32,093 nt of DNA from Nannocystis exedens. Its GTDB lineage: Bacteria; Myxococcota_A; Polyangia; Polyangiales; Polyangiaceae. The notes under the pieces were generated by a model. The model was not told the origin of the DNA. It saw only the letters and a list, made by a program, of their open reading frames with translations, and searched no databases. The stretch spans positions 1-32,093 of the forward strand of contig CAMAVR010000043.1 of NCBI GenBank assembly GCA_945861885.1, given 5' to 3'. A program made the position numbers and the translations under genes. Shown here in pieces: positions 9,204 through 18,306 of this stretch (its first letter is position 1; each line of letters starts with the position of its first letter).

Positions 9204-9965
9204 TCATAGGTCATCCGCCCATTCGAAAACGTAAGGGCCGCCCTTCTGGGCAGCGTGAAGATTGGTGCTTAGGAGCGTGTCTTGCGTATTTTTAGAACCG
9301 TCTGAAAAAGTACCGTTGGGTAGCGCGCCGAAGTCGACGCCGCCAAAGAATTTGCGGGGATCGATGCGCAAAACCAACCCACCGACAGGTCGCACCGTAA
9401 TTTCGGCGTCGACCGGCGCCACAATCCGATCTTTGCATGGCGGAAATGCGCCTGGCAGATCGCCCTTTTTCAGCTGTTGATTCGCCCCCATGCGAAGGGC
9501 GCCCAAGAACTTTTTCGAAACGCCAGCGCGATCGGCGACCCCCTCAATGACGAGAATCCGTGTCCGATCTTTTGTATCGTCGATGCGAGCTCCGGTGAGC
9601 CAAACCTGCCCAACCTGCGCCGGAGTTGTCGTCCCGTGCATCAACGCTGGGAAACGCTGAAGCGCGGGCGTTAGCAGATCGACCGTAAGCGCGGATGTTT
9701 GTTGGGCGACGTACGTCCCCTCCAAAAAGCACTCGAGCGCCTGCCCTCCTGATATCGGCCGACTTTCGTTCAAATAGACGCCACCAATGTGAAGCGTCGC
9801 TTTCGATAAAACGACGTGCCACCCTTTATCGTTCGAAAACTCGAGCGGCCTACCGGCAACCGCGTCGGCCGGGCCGGCGGCGGCGAGCGGAAAATCAATT
9901 GTGTCGCCTCCCGTTGACCCGCACGAAAGCGCCATCAAAGCGCATGCCACTGCAACTGCGCGCAT
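9204..9965 (-). CDS. Putative lipoprotein of a TonB-dependent receptor operon
   Basis: 253 residues with a short signal peptide and a lipobox ending at C15 (LMALSC). The start is the ATG at 9965, six bases after a GGAGG; a GTG one codon earlier is too close to the ribosome binding site. The receptor stop codon overlaps this start by one base (TGATG), so translation is coupled. Near the mature N-terminus is PLEFSNDKGWHVVLSKATLHIGGVYLNES, comparable in layout with the VDGWQVHF region of the next lipoprotein. The C-terminal half has GGLVLRIDPRKFFGGVDFGALP. I know no named family; the context suggests a co-receptor or ligand-binding partner. Confidence 0.85.
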   Translation of the reverse strand: MRAVAVACALMALSCGSTGGDTIDFPLAAAGPADAVAGRPLEFSNDKGWHVVLSKATLHIGGVYLNESRPISGGQALECFLEGTYVAQQTSALTVDLLTPALQRFPALMHGTTTPAQVGQVWLTGARIDDTKDRTRILVIEGVADRAGVSKKFLGALRMGANQQLKKGDLPGAFPPCKDRIVAPVDAEITVRPVGGLVLRIDPRKFFGGVDFGALPNGTFSDGSKNTQDTLLSTNLHAAQKGGPYVFEWADDL

Positions 9966-12577
9966 CACGAACCTCCAAGATTAATCGCCAACGTGGCGAA
10001 AATGCCGCGCGGAGCGCCGGCGGTAAAGTGGCGCTCGGGGACGAGCGTCGGCTGCGGCTGGCTGTGAAAATCAGACGCGAAATTGTATTCGCCGAGCCGG
10101 TACTGACGATTGAAAATATTTGTCGCCGTAAGGCCGATCTCGTAGTGCCACCAAGTTAGCGTCGTCTGCGCATCGACCGTGACAATGTTCTGGCTTCGCT
10201 GACCTAGCGGAAGCGCGCGTGGGCCGACGTACGTGATGCCGGTGCCGAGAGCAACGCGCGGCCGCCTGCCCGCAACTGACCACGGAAGCTCTTTAAAAAA
10301 CGCTGTGTCAGAGCGAAGAACGACATCGGGGACGTACGCCACGAGAAGATTCGAATCGTTGTATGTCGAACGGACGAACGTGAGGTTGATCGATTCGTCG
10401 AAGAACGATCCGATCGCGCGAATCGACCCGAGCCAACCGGTACGCGTGGTGCCGACACCGACAACATTGCGCCCCTGTTTCTCGTCAAACATGATGTCGC
10501 GATCGACATACGTTTGAAACGCGACAGTGCGCGCGACGATCGAAACATCACGAATGTCATGCGCGTACGAAGCGCCCCCTTCGTACGCGTGAATGCGCGC
10601 AAACGGTGTTTTTATGTCTTGTGTGATCGCAATCGGATCGAGCGAGCGAACACCTTGGCCGTAGCTAGCCGAGAACGTTACGTTCGCAAACGGGCCGACA
10701 ATCAGCGATGCGCGCGGCATCAGCGCGACGCTCGACGTCGTCAAACGCTGGTTCGCTTCGCGGGGGCGACCCTGATCTTGCTGCGTAAGGCAGCTCGCGT
10801 CGATCGGCAGATTGTTCGGGTTTAAATGCTCGCCCTTGTACTTTGCAGCGCACTTGTTGTTGATATCAAACGAAAAGACATCAATGCGCGGGCCGCCTCG
10901 CAAATGGAGCCACGGCTGGAACTGAATGTTCGCGTCGGCGTAAAGCCCAATGTCGGTGAGCGTCGAGTCGAGGTCGGCTTCGGTCTTGTAGGGGACGCCG
11001 TCGGACGCCTGAAGGCGCTGCTGCGACGCCTTTACGAGATCGAGTCGCGCAAAATAGCCGAATTCGAGCGTCTGCTTTTGCGTGAATACAGTTGCTTCGA
11101 ACCGACTTGAACCTCGGCTACCGATCGTCCACTCATCGACCGACAGATCGCTCATGTCGCCGCGTTGCGCATGAATTGACTGCAGCGGATCTTGGGTATC
11201 TTCGAGAAAACCGGTAAAATTCTCGAGCGATCTTAGCCCTCGCTTGATCAAATAAATCTGATTTGTCAGTGGAACGGCGCCGTATTTTGCGTCCATGTCC
11301 CACGAGAGCGAGAAGCGCGAGCTGTTACCACCACCCGCGATTTTTTCGTTGGTAAACGCCGGCTGCGCGTAGCTATCGTAAAATCCGATTCGACCGTTTT
11401 TATAATCGTCGGCGCGAATCACGCCGGCCGAATGGTATTGCGCGGCATATGCAGTCGCGAGAATTCGGTACGAGCCTGCGCCGCCGAGCTTCCCCTCGTA
11501 CTGCGCCATCGCGCTCGCTCGCGTTGCATCGCGATTGCGACCGAAGCCGTCTGTCTCAAACGCTTCGACACCGGCGAACGTGTGGCGCGTTGTCTCTTCG
11601 GGGCCCCATGTGAGCACGAGGCGCTTTGTCCCCCAACTCCCGTACGTCCCCTTCGCGGTCAGGCCGCGCTTGTCGAGCCCTAGTTCGTAGTTTGCGCTGC
11701 CGGCGACCGCGTAGTTGCCCTGGCGCGGGTCGAACGGCCCTTCGACAACGCGAAGCGACTCGACCAGTTCCGGGATGATGAAGTGCGTGTCGGCGTAGCC
11801 GTTGCCGTGCAGATTGCCGCTCTCGTTGATCGGCACGCCGCCGACTGAGAACTCGATATCTTGCCCTTCGCGCGCATCAAAACCGCGCAAAAAGACCTGC
11901 TCTGCGTGCCCTTCGCCCCCTTCGTTCGAAAGCATGATGCCTGGCGCGAGCTTGAGAAAGTCGCTCGCGTTTGCTTTCGGAATAATCGCGAGCTGGCCGA
12001 CACGAATGTCAAAATCGGATGCGCCTCGGCTGACGGGCGCGCGCCTGCCGCGAACAAGAACCTCTTCAGGCCCCAACGGCTCGGACGCTTTGGTCTCGTG
12101 CAGCGCTTCGTGCACCTCTTCGGGATCGCGCGGCGGCTCATGCGCCGTATTGCCGGCGACAGCAAGGTCGCTCGCGGCCGGTTCGACGACTGGGTCGGGG
12201 GCGGGCGGGGCGAAGTGAAACGGTACGCGAATTCGGCTTGGAATCGCCACGCCATCGCGCATCGCCGGCGTGAACTGCCATTGACGCGCCGCTTCGAGTG
12301 CCGACGCATCGAGGTCGGGGTCGGTCGACGCCGCTACTTCGGCGCTGCTGACGTGCCCTTCGGTGTCGATCGTCATCAGAACGTTGACGTCACCGTGCTT
12401 GCTCGATGCGAGCTCATTTGCTGGGTAAATTGGGTCGACGTGACGGACGACGACCGGCGGCGTTACGGCTGACGGAGTCGCCTGGGCGCTAGCCACGCCG
12501 GCTTGCAGGAGAAAAAGCGCACAGGCCGCCCACTTCGCAATCGACCTCGTTGCTCCCGGTTCTGATTCGTGACACAT
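9965..12577 (-). CDS. TonB-dependent receptor with an N-terminal TonB C-terminal-like domain
   Basis: 870-residue outer-membrane transporter. After a signal peptide (about residues 1-32, cut near GVASA/QATP) residues 38-120 match the TonB C-terminal domain pattern: DPIYPANELASSKHGDVNV, a DTEGHV turn, ARQWQFTPAMRDGVAIP and RVPFHF. A proline-rich linker leads to EEVLVRGRRAP, then the plug (about 185-300) with LAPGIML, QVFLRGFDAREGQDI and GVPINESGNLHGNGYADTHFI. The rest is a 22-strand-type barrel; the protein ends in NLGGS and lacks the usual terminal aromatic residue. It heads an operon with two lipoproteins and no periplasmic permease genes, so the ligand is open. The region upstream is a divergent promoter region shared with rsmB. 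Confidence 0.93.
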   Translation of the reverse strand: MCHESEPGATRSIAKWAACALFLLQAGVASAQATPSAVTPPVVVRHVDPIYPANELASSKHGDVNVLMTIDTEGHVSSAEVAASTDPDLDASALEAARQWQFTPAMRDGVAIPSRIRVPFHFAPPAPDPVVEPAASDLAVAGNTAHEPPRDPEEVHEALHETKASEPLGPEEVLVRGRRAPVSRGASDFDIRVGQLAIIPKANASDFLKLAPGIMLSNEGGEGHAEQVFLRGFDAREGQDIEFSVGGVPINESGNLHGNGYADTHFIIPELVESLRVVEGPFDPRQGNYAVAGSANYELGLDKRGLTAKGTYGSWGTKRLVLTWGPEETTRHTFAGVEAFETDGFGRNRDATRASAMAQYEGKLGGAGSYRILATAYAAQYHSAGVIRADDYKNGRIGFYDSYAQPAFTNEKIAGGGNSSRFSLSWDMDAKYGAVPLTNQIYLIKRGLRSLENFTGFLEDTQDPLQSIHAQRGDMSDLSVDEWTIGSRGSSRFEATVFTQKQTLEFGYFARLDLVKASQQRLQASDGVPYKTEADLDSTLTDIGLYADANIQFQPWLHLRGGPRIDVFSFDINNKCAAKYKGEHLNPNNLPIDASCLTQQDQGRPREANQRLTTSSVALMPRASLIVGPFANVTFSASYGQGVRSLDPIAITQDIKTPFARIHAYEGGASYAHDIRDVSIVARTVAFQTYVDRDIMFDEKQGRNVVGVGTTRTGWLGSIRAIGSFFDESINLTFVRSTYNDSNLLVAYVPDVVLRSDTAFFKELPWSVAGRRPRVALGTGITYVGPRALPLGQRSQNIVTVDAQTTLTWWHYEIGLTATNIFNRQYRLGEYNFASDFHSQPQPTLVPERHFTAGAPRGIFATLAINLGGS

Positions 12578-12689
12578 GCCGAGGTGCTATCGCTCCATTG
12601 AATCGGCTGGCGTTCGAAGACGCCGCGCCGCGTTAAAACCGCATTATTATGCGACCCGAATTTGAGCACGGTACTTACGCCATCTCACA

Positions 12690-12711
12690 TGCATATGCAA
12701 CTCAATTGCAT
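12690..12711. promoter_or_regulatory. Overlapping palindromes in the receptor/rsmB divergent region
   Basis: TGCATATGCA (12690-12699) is a perfect 10-bp palindrome and overlaps the inverted repeat ATGCAA-CTCAA-TTGCAT (12695-12711). The site lies in the 150-bp region between the divergent starts of the receptor (12577) and rsmB (12728), 16 bp before rsmB. It is AT-rich relative to its surroundings and could be an operator. No regulator gene is adjacent, so this is only suggestive. Confidence 0.3.
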
Positions 12712-12727
12712 CTCTGTCTGAACCCCT

Positions 12728-14059
12728 ATGCCCGCCCAACCCCCTTCGCCACCTAATCCACGCCGCATTGCCGCCACCGTTCTCGCGCGAATCGATCGCG
12801 ATCAAGCGTTCGCCGCACCGGTTTTGGATGCTGAAATCGCACGCTATCCGCAACTTTCGCCGCGCGACCGAGCGCTCGCCACCGAGCTCGCATACGGCTC
12901 ACTACGCGTTCGACCCTGGCTCGAAATGCGACTGAACGCGCTCGCCTCGCGCGGCATCGGGAAGCTCGATCCGCTGGTACGCGCCCACTTGACCATCGCC
13001 TCATACCAGCTCGCGTTCTTGTCTCGCGTTCCGGCTTTTGCAGCGGTTAACGAGTGCGTTTCGGCGATTCGGTCGCTCAACGGCCCCCAAGTTGCGGCGT
13101 TTGCGAATGCCGTGCTTCGGAAGCTGTCGCGCGAGCTTTTGGCGGAGCCCGCAAACCTGACCGACGCGGTAAGCCAATCGGTCGATCCGTGGCTGCGCGA
13201 TGCCTTGACTCGTTCGCTCGGGAGCGATGGTGCGTCCGCGTTTATTGCGGCGAGCGCCGAAGTGCCGCCCGTCGGCCTTCGCGTCGACTCCGGCGATCGC
13301 GAGGAGGTAGCGGCGCGCGTTCGCGAGCTATCCCCCGATGCAGATGTATGTTTAGGCCTTATTTCTCCGCGCGCGGTGCTGGTACGCGACGGCGGACGCG
13401 TGGCCGATCTCCCGGGCTATGGGGTCGGCTGGTCGATCCAAGAAGAAGGGTCGCAAGTCGTCGCGCTCTCGCTCGGCGCCAAAAAAGGCGAGGTTGTGCT
13501 CGATGCGTGCGCCGGTCGCGGCAACAAATCGGCGCTTTTAATCGGTGAAGTCGGTGATGGCGCAGTCGATGCCGCCGATCTGCACGCGTCGAAACTCGCT
13601 AGACTCCAGCGTGAACTCGCGCAAATCGGCCGCGCCGTCCGAAGCACATTTGCGGTCGATTGGTCGATCGGAAAAGGTGAACTCGGCCTCTACGACCGCG
13701 TTCTGGTCGATGCGCCCTGCTCCGGCATCGGGACAATTCGGCGGCGCCCTGAATTGGCACTACGCCGCACTGCCGAGTCAATAGCCACGCTGTCCAACTT
13801 GCAGACGGCAATTCTCTCCCGGACGGCCGAAACGGTAAAACCGGGCGGCAGCCTCGTTTACGCCGTCTGCAGCGTCTTGCGCGAGGAGGGTGAGGATGTG
13901 GTCGAGCGATTTTTAGCGCAATCCCCCGACTTTACGGCCGCGCCGTTCGATAGTCCGGTGGCGGAGCGGCTGGCCCAAGGGGGGGCAAGTTTTCGATTGC
14001 TGCCGCATCAACATGGTACCGACGGCTATTTCGTTGCATCTTTCCGTCGCACCCGTTGA
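12728..14059 (+). CDS. rsmB: 16S rRNA (cytosine-C5) methyltransferase RsmB (Sun/Fmu)
   Basis: 443 residues. The N-terminal NusB-like RNA-binding domain spans about 10-145 (RIAATVLARIDRDQAFAAPV, AVNECVSAIRSLNGPQVAAFANAVLRK). The SAM-dependent domain follows: VLDACAGRGNKSALL (motif I), DAADLHASKLARL, VLVDAPCSGIGTIRRRPEL with the conserved PC cysteine C331, and VYAVCSVLREEGEDV with the nucleophile C381. The usual YSTCS reads YAVCS here, but the cysteine is kept. The enzyme methylates C967 of 16S rRNA (E. coli numbering). The ATG at 12728 gives the expected N-terminus without a visible Shine-Dalgarno. It is the first gene of a long plus-strand run; the next gene starts 43 bp after its stop. Confidence 0.95.
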   Translation: MPAQPPSPPNPRRIAATVLARIDRDQAFAAPVLDAEIARYPQLSPRDRALATELAYGSLRVRPWLEMRLNALASRGIGKLDPLVRAHLTIASYQLAFLSRVPAFAAVNECVSAIRSLNGPQVAAFANAVLRKLSRELLAEPANLTDAVSQSVDPWLRDALTRSLGSDGASAFIAASAEVPPVGLRVDSGDREEVAARVRELSPDADVCLGLISPRAVLVRDGGRVADLPGYGVGWSIQEEGSQVVALSLGAKKGEVVLDACAGRGNKSALLIGEVGDGAVDAADLHASKLARLQRELAQIGRAVRSTFAVDWSIGKGELGLYDRVLVDAPCSGIGTIRRRPELALRRTAESIATLSNLQTAILSRTAETVKPGGSLVYAVCSVLREEGEDVVERFLAQSPDFTAAPFDSPVAERLAQGGASFRLLPHQHGTDGYFVASFRRTR

Positions 14060-14102
14060 GGCGGTAGTACCCTCGGGGTCCAATTATGGAGAGAGGCGCA
14101 CC

Positions 14103-15476
14103 ATGTTAGTCGACGTCACGATGCCCCAGCTCGGCGAGAGCGTAAGTGAGGGGACAATTACGAAATGGCGAGTTCGCGAGGGAGAGGCGGTTAAAAAAGA
14201 TCAGCCGCTGCTCGACGTCGCGACCGATAAAGCCGACACCGAAGTGCCGGCGCCAACCAGCGGAATTGTCACGAAGCTCATCGCTGCCGAAGGGGCCGTC
14301 GTCGCCGTGAAGACGGTGATTTGCCAAATCGATTCGGAAGGGGTCGCAAAAGCGGCGCCGCCGCCGAAAGCGGCAAAGCCTGCCGAGCCAGCAAAACCGG
14401 CTCCTGCTTCGCCACCGATGAAGAGCCCGTCGCCAAGCGGCGCGCGGAGCGCAGCAGGGGGCCCGCTCGCAACACCAACAGCACGAAAAGCGGCGCTGCA
14501 AAACGACGTCGATTTGGCTGACATTCTCGGGTCGGGCGACCACGGGCGAATCACCAAAGACGATGTGATCCGCGCGTCGGAAGCGCCAGCCGAGCCTCCG
14601 CCTCTTCCACGTCAGGCAACATCGCCTACGCCAACAGGCTATCCGTTCCCGACATCGAGCGTGCCGACGCAAGTGGCGATTCCTCGCCCAATAATCGCAA
14701 GCACGAGCGACTACGTGCCGCCGATACCAGGCGCCGGGTACGGGTCGTTCAAAGTCCCCGCGTATCGCCCCGTCGAAGGCGACAAAGTAATTCCGTTCAC
14801 GCGTCGGCGCCGAATCACCGCCGATCACATGACATACTCGAAAGTGACGTCGCCGCACGTGGTGACGGTGGCGGAGATCGATCTGTATCGCGCGTCAAAG
14901 CTGCGCGAGGCGAACAAAGAGCGGTACAAAAAAGAGGGGCTCGGGCTGACGATGTTGGCGTTCACCGTAGCGGCCACAGCGCGTGCGCTGCGCGACCATC
15001 CGGAGCTGAACGCGAGAGTTCTCGACGACGCGTACGTCATTTTGCGCGACGTCAATATCGGCGTCGCGGTCGATTCGCCCGACGGGCTTGTTGTCCCGGT
15101 CGTCCGCCGCGCCGATGAGCTTGGTTTACGCGGCATTGTGCGATCGATCGACGAAGTGGCAAAGCGCGCCCGAAACGGAAAAATCACGATCGACGATCTC
15201 AGCGGAGCGACGTTCTCGGTGACAAACCCCGGCTTGAAGGGGAATTTGTTCGGTGGAGCGATCATCAATCAGCCGAACGTCGGCATCCTCCGAATGGGAG
15301 AGATTCAAAAGCGTGTCGTCGTCGTCGAAGGGCCCGATGGCGAAGACTTGATGGCGATTCATCCGATGATGATGATGGCGCTTAGCTACGACCACCGCGT
15401 TGTCGACGGCGTTGCAGCAAACAGCTTCTTGTGGCGCGTGACCGAGCTGCTCGAAAAAGCCGACTTCGAAGTTTGA
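14103..15476 (+). CDS. Dihydrolipoamide acyltransferase (E2) of a 2-oxoacid dehydrogenase complex
   Basis: 457 residues with classical E2 order. The lipoyl domain (1-80) starts MLVDVTMPQLGESVSEGT and carries the lipoylated lysine K43 in ATDKADTEV. A Pro/Ala linker leads to the E1/E3-binding domain (about 155-190, TPTARKAALQNDVDLADILGSG). The catalytic domain ends in LSYDHRVVDG with H431 and D435. Specificity (2-oxoglutarate, branched-chain or pyruvate) cannot be told from sequence alone; the LGESVSEGT motif is commonest in 2-oxoglutarate and branched-chain enzymes. The ATG at 14103 has a GAGAGG ribosome binding site. E1 and E3 genes are not nearby. Its stop overlaps the likely TTG start of the aminotransferase. 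Confidence 0.93.
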   Translation: MLVDVTMPQLGESVSEGTITKWRVREGEAVKKDQPLLDVATDKADTEVPAPTSGIVTKLIAAEGAVVAVKTVICQIDSEGVAKAAPPPKAAKPAEPAKPAPASPPMKSPSPSGARSAAGGPLATPTARKAALQNDVDLADILGSGDHGRITKDDVIRASEAPAEPPPLPRQATSPTPTGYPFPTSSVPTQVAIPRPIIASTSDYVPPIPGAGYGSFKVPAYRPVEGDKVIPFTRRRRITADHMTYSKVTSPHVVTVAEIDLYRASKLREANKERYKKEGLGLTMLAFTVAATARALRDHPELNARVLDDAYVILRDVNIGVAVDSPDGLVVPVVRRADELGLRGIVRSIDEVAKRARNGKITIDDLSGATFSVTNPGLKGNLFGGAIINQPNVGILRMGEIQKRVVVVEGPDGEDLMAIHPMMMMALSYDHRVVDGVAANSFLWRVTELLEKADFEV

Positions 15477-16822
15477 AAGCAGCCGCGCAAACAGCAACGG
15501 GGCACGACCTTCCTGACATTCGGGTCGTGCCGCCTGGGCCGCGTTCTCGCGAAATTTCGGCGCGCCTTGATGCGGTCGAGTGCCCCGCATTTGACGCGCG
15601 TCGTGCATCGCGCGCCGCCGAAAGCGCGAGCGAGCAGGCGCCGATTGTGTACGAACGCGCGATCGGCGCCAACGTGATCGATGTCGACGGAAATCGATAC
15701 GTCGATCTCGTCGGCGGGTTCGGCGCCGCCGCGCTTGGGCATAGCCCGCCGTGGTTGAGCGATGCGATCGCGCGTCAATCGGAGCAGCTCCCGATGGCGC
15801 TCGGCGATGTTTACGCCAGCGAAGTGAAGCTCGCGCTGTGCGATCGCCTCGCGCTGATTTACCCGGAGCCGGGCGCGCGCGTGATGCTCGGTCTCAGCGG
15901 CGCCGACGCGATCACCGCGGCGCTAAAAACCGCCGTGATCGCTACGGGGCGGAGCGGCGTGATCGCGTTTCGCGGCGCCTACCACGGCCTCAGCTATGCG
16001 CCGCTTGCCGCTTGCGGGCTAAACGAAAAATTTCGGTCACCATTTGCCGAACAGCTCGGCGATCATGTCGTTTTTGAGTCGTACCCGCGCTCCGACGATG
16101 AACTCGTAAAAACGCTCGAAGGGGTGAAATCCGCGCTAAACTCGGGGAAAATCGGGGCGATTCTCGTCGAGCCGATCCTCGGGCGTGGCGGCTGCGTGGC
16201 CCCCCCCGCGCAATTTTTACCGGCGCTTCGAGCGGCGTGTGACGACGCTGGGGCACTGCTTATCGCCGACGAGATTTGGACAGGACTCGGGCGCTCAGGG
16301 GCGATGTTGGCAAGCGTTGAAGCCGGAGTGGTGCCCGACATCATCTGCCTCGGCAAAGCGTTAGGAGCGGGCCTCCCGGTGTCAGCATGCATAGGGAGCG
16401 CGCGCACCATGGCCGCCTGGGGGGCGCACGGGGGGACGGCGATTCACACGGCGACGCATTTCGGCGCGCCAATCGGGTGCGCAGTGGCGCTAGCCGCGCT
16501 CGAACGGCTCTCAGAGCCCGAGCTTCACGCAGCAGTGAGAGCAAAAGGCGACGCATGGCGAGCAGCCCTAGCGAAAGCGACGCTCGGCGGCATAGCAACC
16601 GCCATCGACGGGCGTGGACTGATGGTCGGCATCACGGTCAAAGGGGGCGCCGCCGCAGCGCTATCGCTCACCCGAGAGCTGCTGCGAAAAGGCTACATCG
16701 TACTAACGGGCGGGGTGCGCGGCGACACTCTCACACTGTCGCCGCCACTAACAATCGACGAACGATTGCTAGAAGCGTTTACCCACGAGCTATCCTTTTC
16801 GGCTTCTAGCCAAGACGGGTGA
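15473..16822 (+). CDS. Class III (fold type I) PLP-dependent aminotransferase
   Basis: About 449 residues if TTG at 15473 is used, which overlaps the E2 stop as TTGA; a GTG at 15431 would add 14 basic residues. Neither has a clear ribosome binding site. Class III signatures are present: NVIDVDGNRYVDLVGGFGAAALGHSPP near the N-terminus, FRGAYHGLSYAPL, LIADEIWTGLGRSG with the PLP-contacting Asp, and CLGKALGAGLPVSACIG with the Schiff-base lysine K295. Members move amino groups between amino donors and oxo or aldehyde acceptors, including omega-amines. The substrate is not deducible. Two genes downstream, a LuxE/LuxC pair should produce fatty aldehydes, which makes an aldehyde acceptor an attractive guess. 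Confidence 0.9.
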   Translation: MKAAAQTATGHDLPDIRVVPPGPRSREISARLDAVECPAFDARRASRAAESASEQAPIVYERAIGANVIDVDGNRYVDLVGGFGAAALGHSPPWLSDAIARQSEQLPMALGDVYASEVKLALCDRLALIYPEPGARVMLGLSGADAITAALKTAVIATGRSGVIAFRGAYHGLSYAPLAACGLNEKFRSPFAEQLGDHVVFESYPRSDDELVKTLEGVKSALNSGKIGAILVEPILGRGGCVAPPAQFLPALRAACDDAGALLIADEIWTGLGRSGAMLASVEAGVVPDIICLGKALGAGLPVSACIGSARTMAAWGAHGGTAIHTATHFGAPIGCAVALAALERLSEPELHAAVRAKGDAWRAALAKATLGGIATAIDGRGLMVGITVKGGAAAALSLTRELLRKGYIVLTGGVRGDTLTLSPPLTIDERLLEAFTHELSFSASSQDG

Positions 16823-16860
16823 GCGGTAGTCTGTGCGCTCCTAAAAATTGGAGGCCCCAG

Positions 16861-17157
16861 ATGAACACGTTCGCTAAATTTCTGCTTGTCAGCTGCTGTA
16901 TTGGTGCATTTTCAGTCGGGTGCGGCGCCGACGCAACTGAAACCATCGGCAGCAGCCAAAGCGCGATCGGCCCCAAGTGCGAATTCGGCGTCGATCAGAC
17001 ATGCAATCACTACGACTGGATGAGCTCGCTCGCGGGGGCCTGCCAAAAGGATGGGGCTTGCATATGCAAAGAGGGGTGGGAGATTAAGTACGATGGAAAA
17101 TGCGGGCTCCCAGAGCGCCAGCCGATCATTAGCGGCCCCGGCTCATGCACTGAATAA
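16861..17157 (+). CDS. Small cysteine-rich lipoprotein
   Basis: 98 residues from the ATG at 16861, preceded by TTGGAGG. The signal peptide (MNTFAKFLLVSCCIGAFSVGC) ends at a likely lipidated C21, though FSVGC is not a textbook lipobox. The mature part holds a six-Cys module from KCEFGVDQTCNHY through LAGACQKDGACICKEGW to GKCG, spaced like a small EGF-like disulfide knot, plus a final Cys near the C-terminus. It has 38 bp before it and 21 bp after it, inside the same plus-strand run, so it is probably co-transcribed with the aminotransferase and luxE-like genes. Function unknown. Confidence 0.8.
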   Translation: MNTFAKFLLVSCCIGAFSVGCGADATETIGSSQSAIGPKCEFGVDQTCNHYDWMSSLAGACQKDGACICKEGWEIKYDGKCGLPERQPIISGPGSCTE

Positions 17158-17178
17158 AATGGAGAAGAGAGAGTCGGC

Positions 17179-18306
17179 GTGCCCAACACTTTGACAGACT
17201 TGTCAAAAGAGCTGCTCGCAAGCGACTCTCTCCACGCGCGAGCACGCGCTTTTGTCGAGGCATTTGAAAGCGGAAGCGCGATGCCCGAGTCGTTCGACGC
17301 ACTCGCCGTCGATATCGCCCGCTTTCAGTGCTCGCACATCGAAGGCTACGCGCGGCTCGTTCGCGCGAGAGGCCTCTCGCCAGATGCGCTTCACACGGCG
17401 GCCGAATTTCCGGCGACGCCCGCCGACGCATTCAAAGTCTCGCGCGTTTTTGCCTTCCCCGAATCCGAAGCGACTGCCACGTTTCGCACGAGCGGGACGA
17501 CAATTGGTCAACGGGGCGAACACTTCATGCGCACCACGGCGACATACGATGCCGCAGCGATCGCCTTCGGACGCTGGGCGTTGATGCACGACCTCGCGCT
17601 CCCGGTGCGGATGGCGGTTCTCGGCCCATCGCCAACTGAATCGCCCGACTCGTCGCTAACGCACATGATCGCCGCATTTTTTAGCTCTTTTGGTGAACCC
17701 TCGAGCGAGTCGCCGTATATCATCGAGGGGGACGTAATCGATCTAGCGCGCCTCGATGCCATCGTAGCCACATTGCTTGTCGACAGCGACCGACCGCTTT
17801 TTCTTTTCGGCACATCGTTTGCGTTTGTGCATCTCCTCGACGCGCTCGGCGACCAGCCGTTTCCGCTGCCGTCTAAAAGCCGCGTGATGCTCACTGGCGG
17901 CACAAAAGGAAAGTCGCGCGAAGTGAGCGCCTCCGACCTTCGTCAATCGCTCGCGGGAGCGTTCGCGATCGACGCACAGGCCATCGTAAGCGAATACGGA
18001 ATGACCGAGCTATCTAGCCAATTTTACGAGACGACATTGCGCGACCCAAATGCGCCCCACGGTCTCTACGCCGAACCGCCGTGGGCGCGCGTTGTCCCGG
18101 TCGATCCCGACACGCTCGCGCCGGTCGCCGAAGGCGATGTGGGGATCGCGCGGATCGAAGACTTGATGAACATCGACAGCGCATTCGCGGTGCTAACCGC
18201 CGATCGCGTGAGGCGGGTGCCTGGCGGGTTCGAGCTGCTCGGGCGCACACCGGGTGCCGCGCCACGCGGCTGTTCGATCGCGATCGATGAGCTTTTGGGG
18301 CGATGA
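17179..18306 (+). CDS. LuxE-type acyl-protein synthetase
   Basis: 375 residues, the same length as Vibrio LuxE, starting at GTG 17179 after a GGAGAAGAG ribosome binding site. LuxE enzymes adenylate a fatty acid and carry the acyl group on a C-terminal cysteine before LuxC reduces it. Visible features are the AMP-binding-like FRTSGTTIGQRGEH, the MLTGGTKGKSREV loop, SEYGMTELSSQFYE, and C365 in PRGCSIAIDE, which sits where Vibrio harveyi LuxE has its acyl-accepting Cys364. The stop overlaps the next start as ATGA. No luxA, luxB or luxD homologue is present, so the pair serves something other than bioluminescence. Family confident; biological role unknown. Confidence 0.9.
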   Translation: MPNTLTDLSKELLASDSLHARARAFVEAFESGSAMPESFDALAVDIARFQCSHIEGYARLVRARGLSPDALHTAAEFPATPADAFKVSRVFAFPESEATATFRTSGTTIGQRGEHFMRTTATYDAAAIAFGRWALMHDLALPVRMAVLGPSPTESPDSSLTHMIAAFFSSFGEPSSESPYIIEGDVIDLARLDAIVATLLVDSDRPLFLFGTSFAFVHLLDALGDQPFPLPSKSRVMLTGGTKGKSREVSASDLRQSLAGAFAIDAQAIVSEYGMTELSSQFYETTLRDPNAPHGLYAEPPWARVVPVDPDTLAPVAEGDVGIARIEDLMNIDSAFAVLTADRVRRVPGGFELLGRTPGAAPRGCSIAIDELLGR

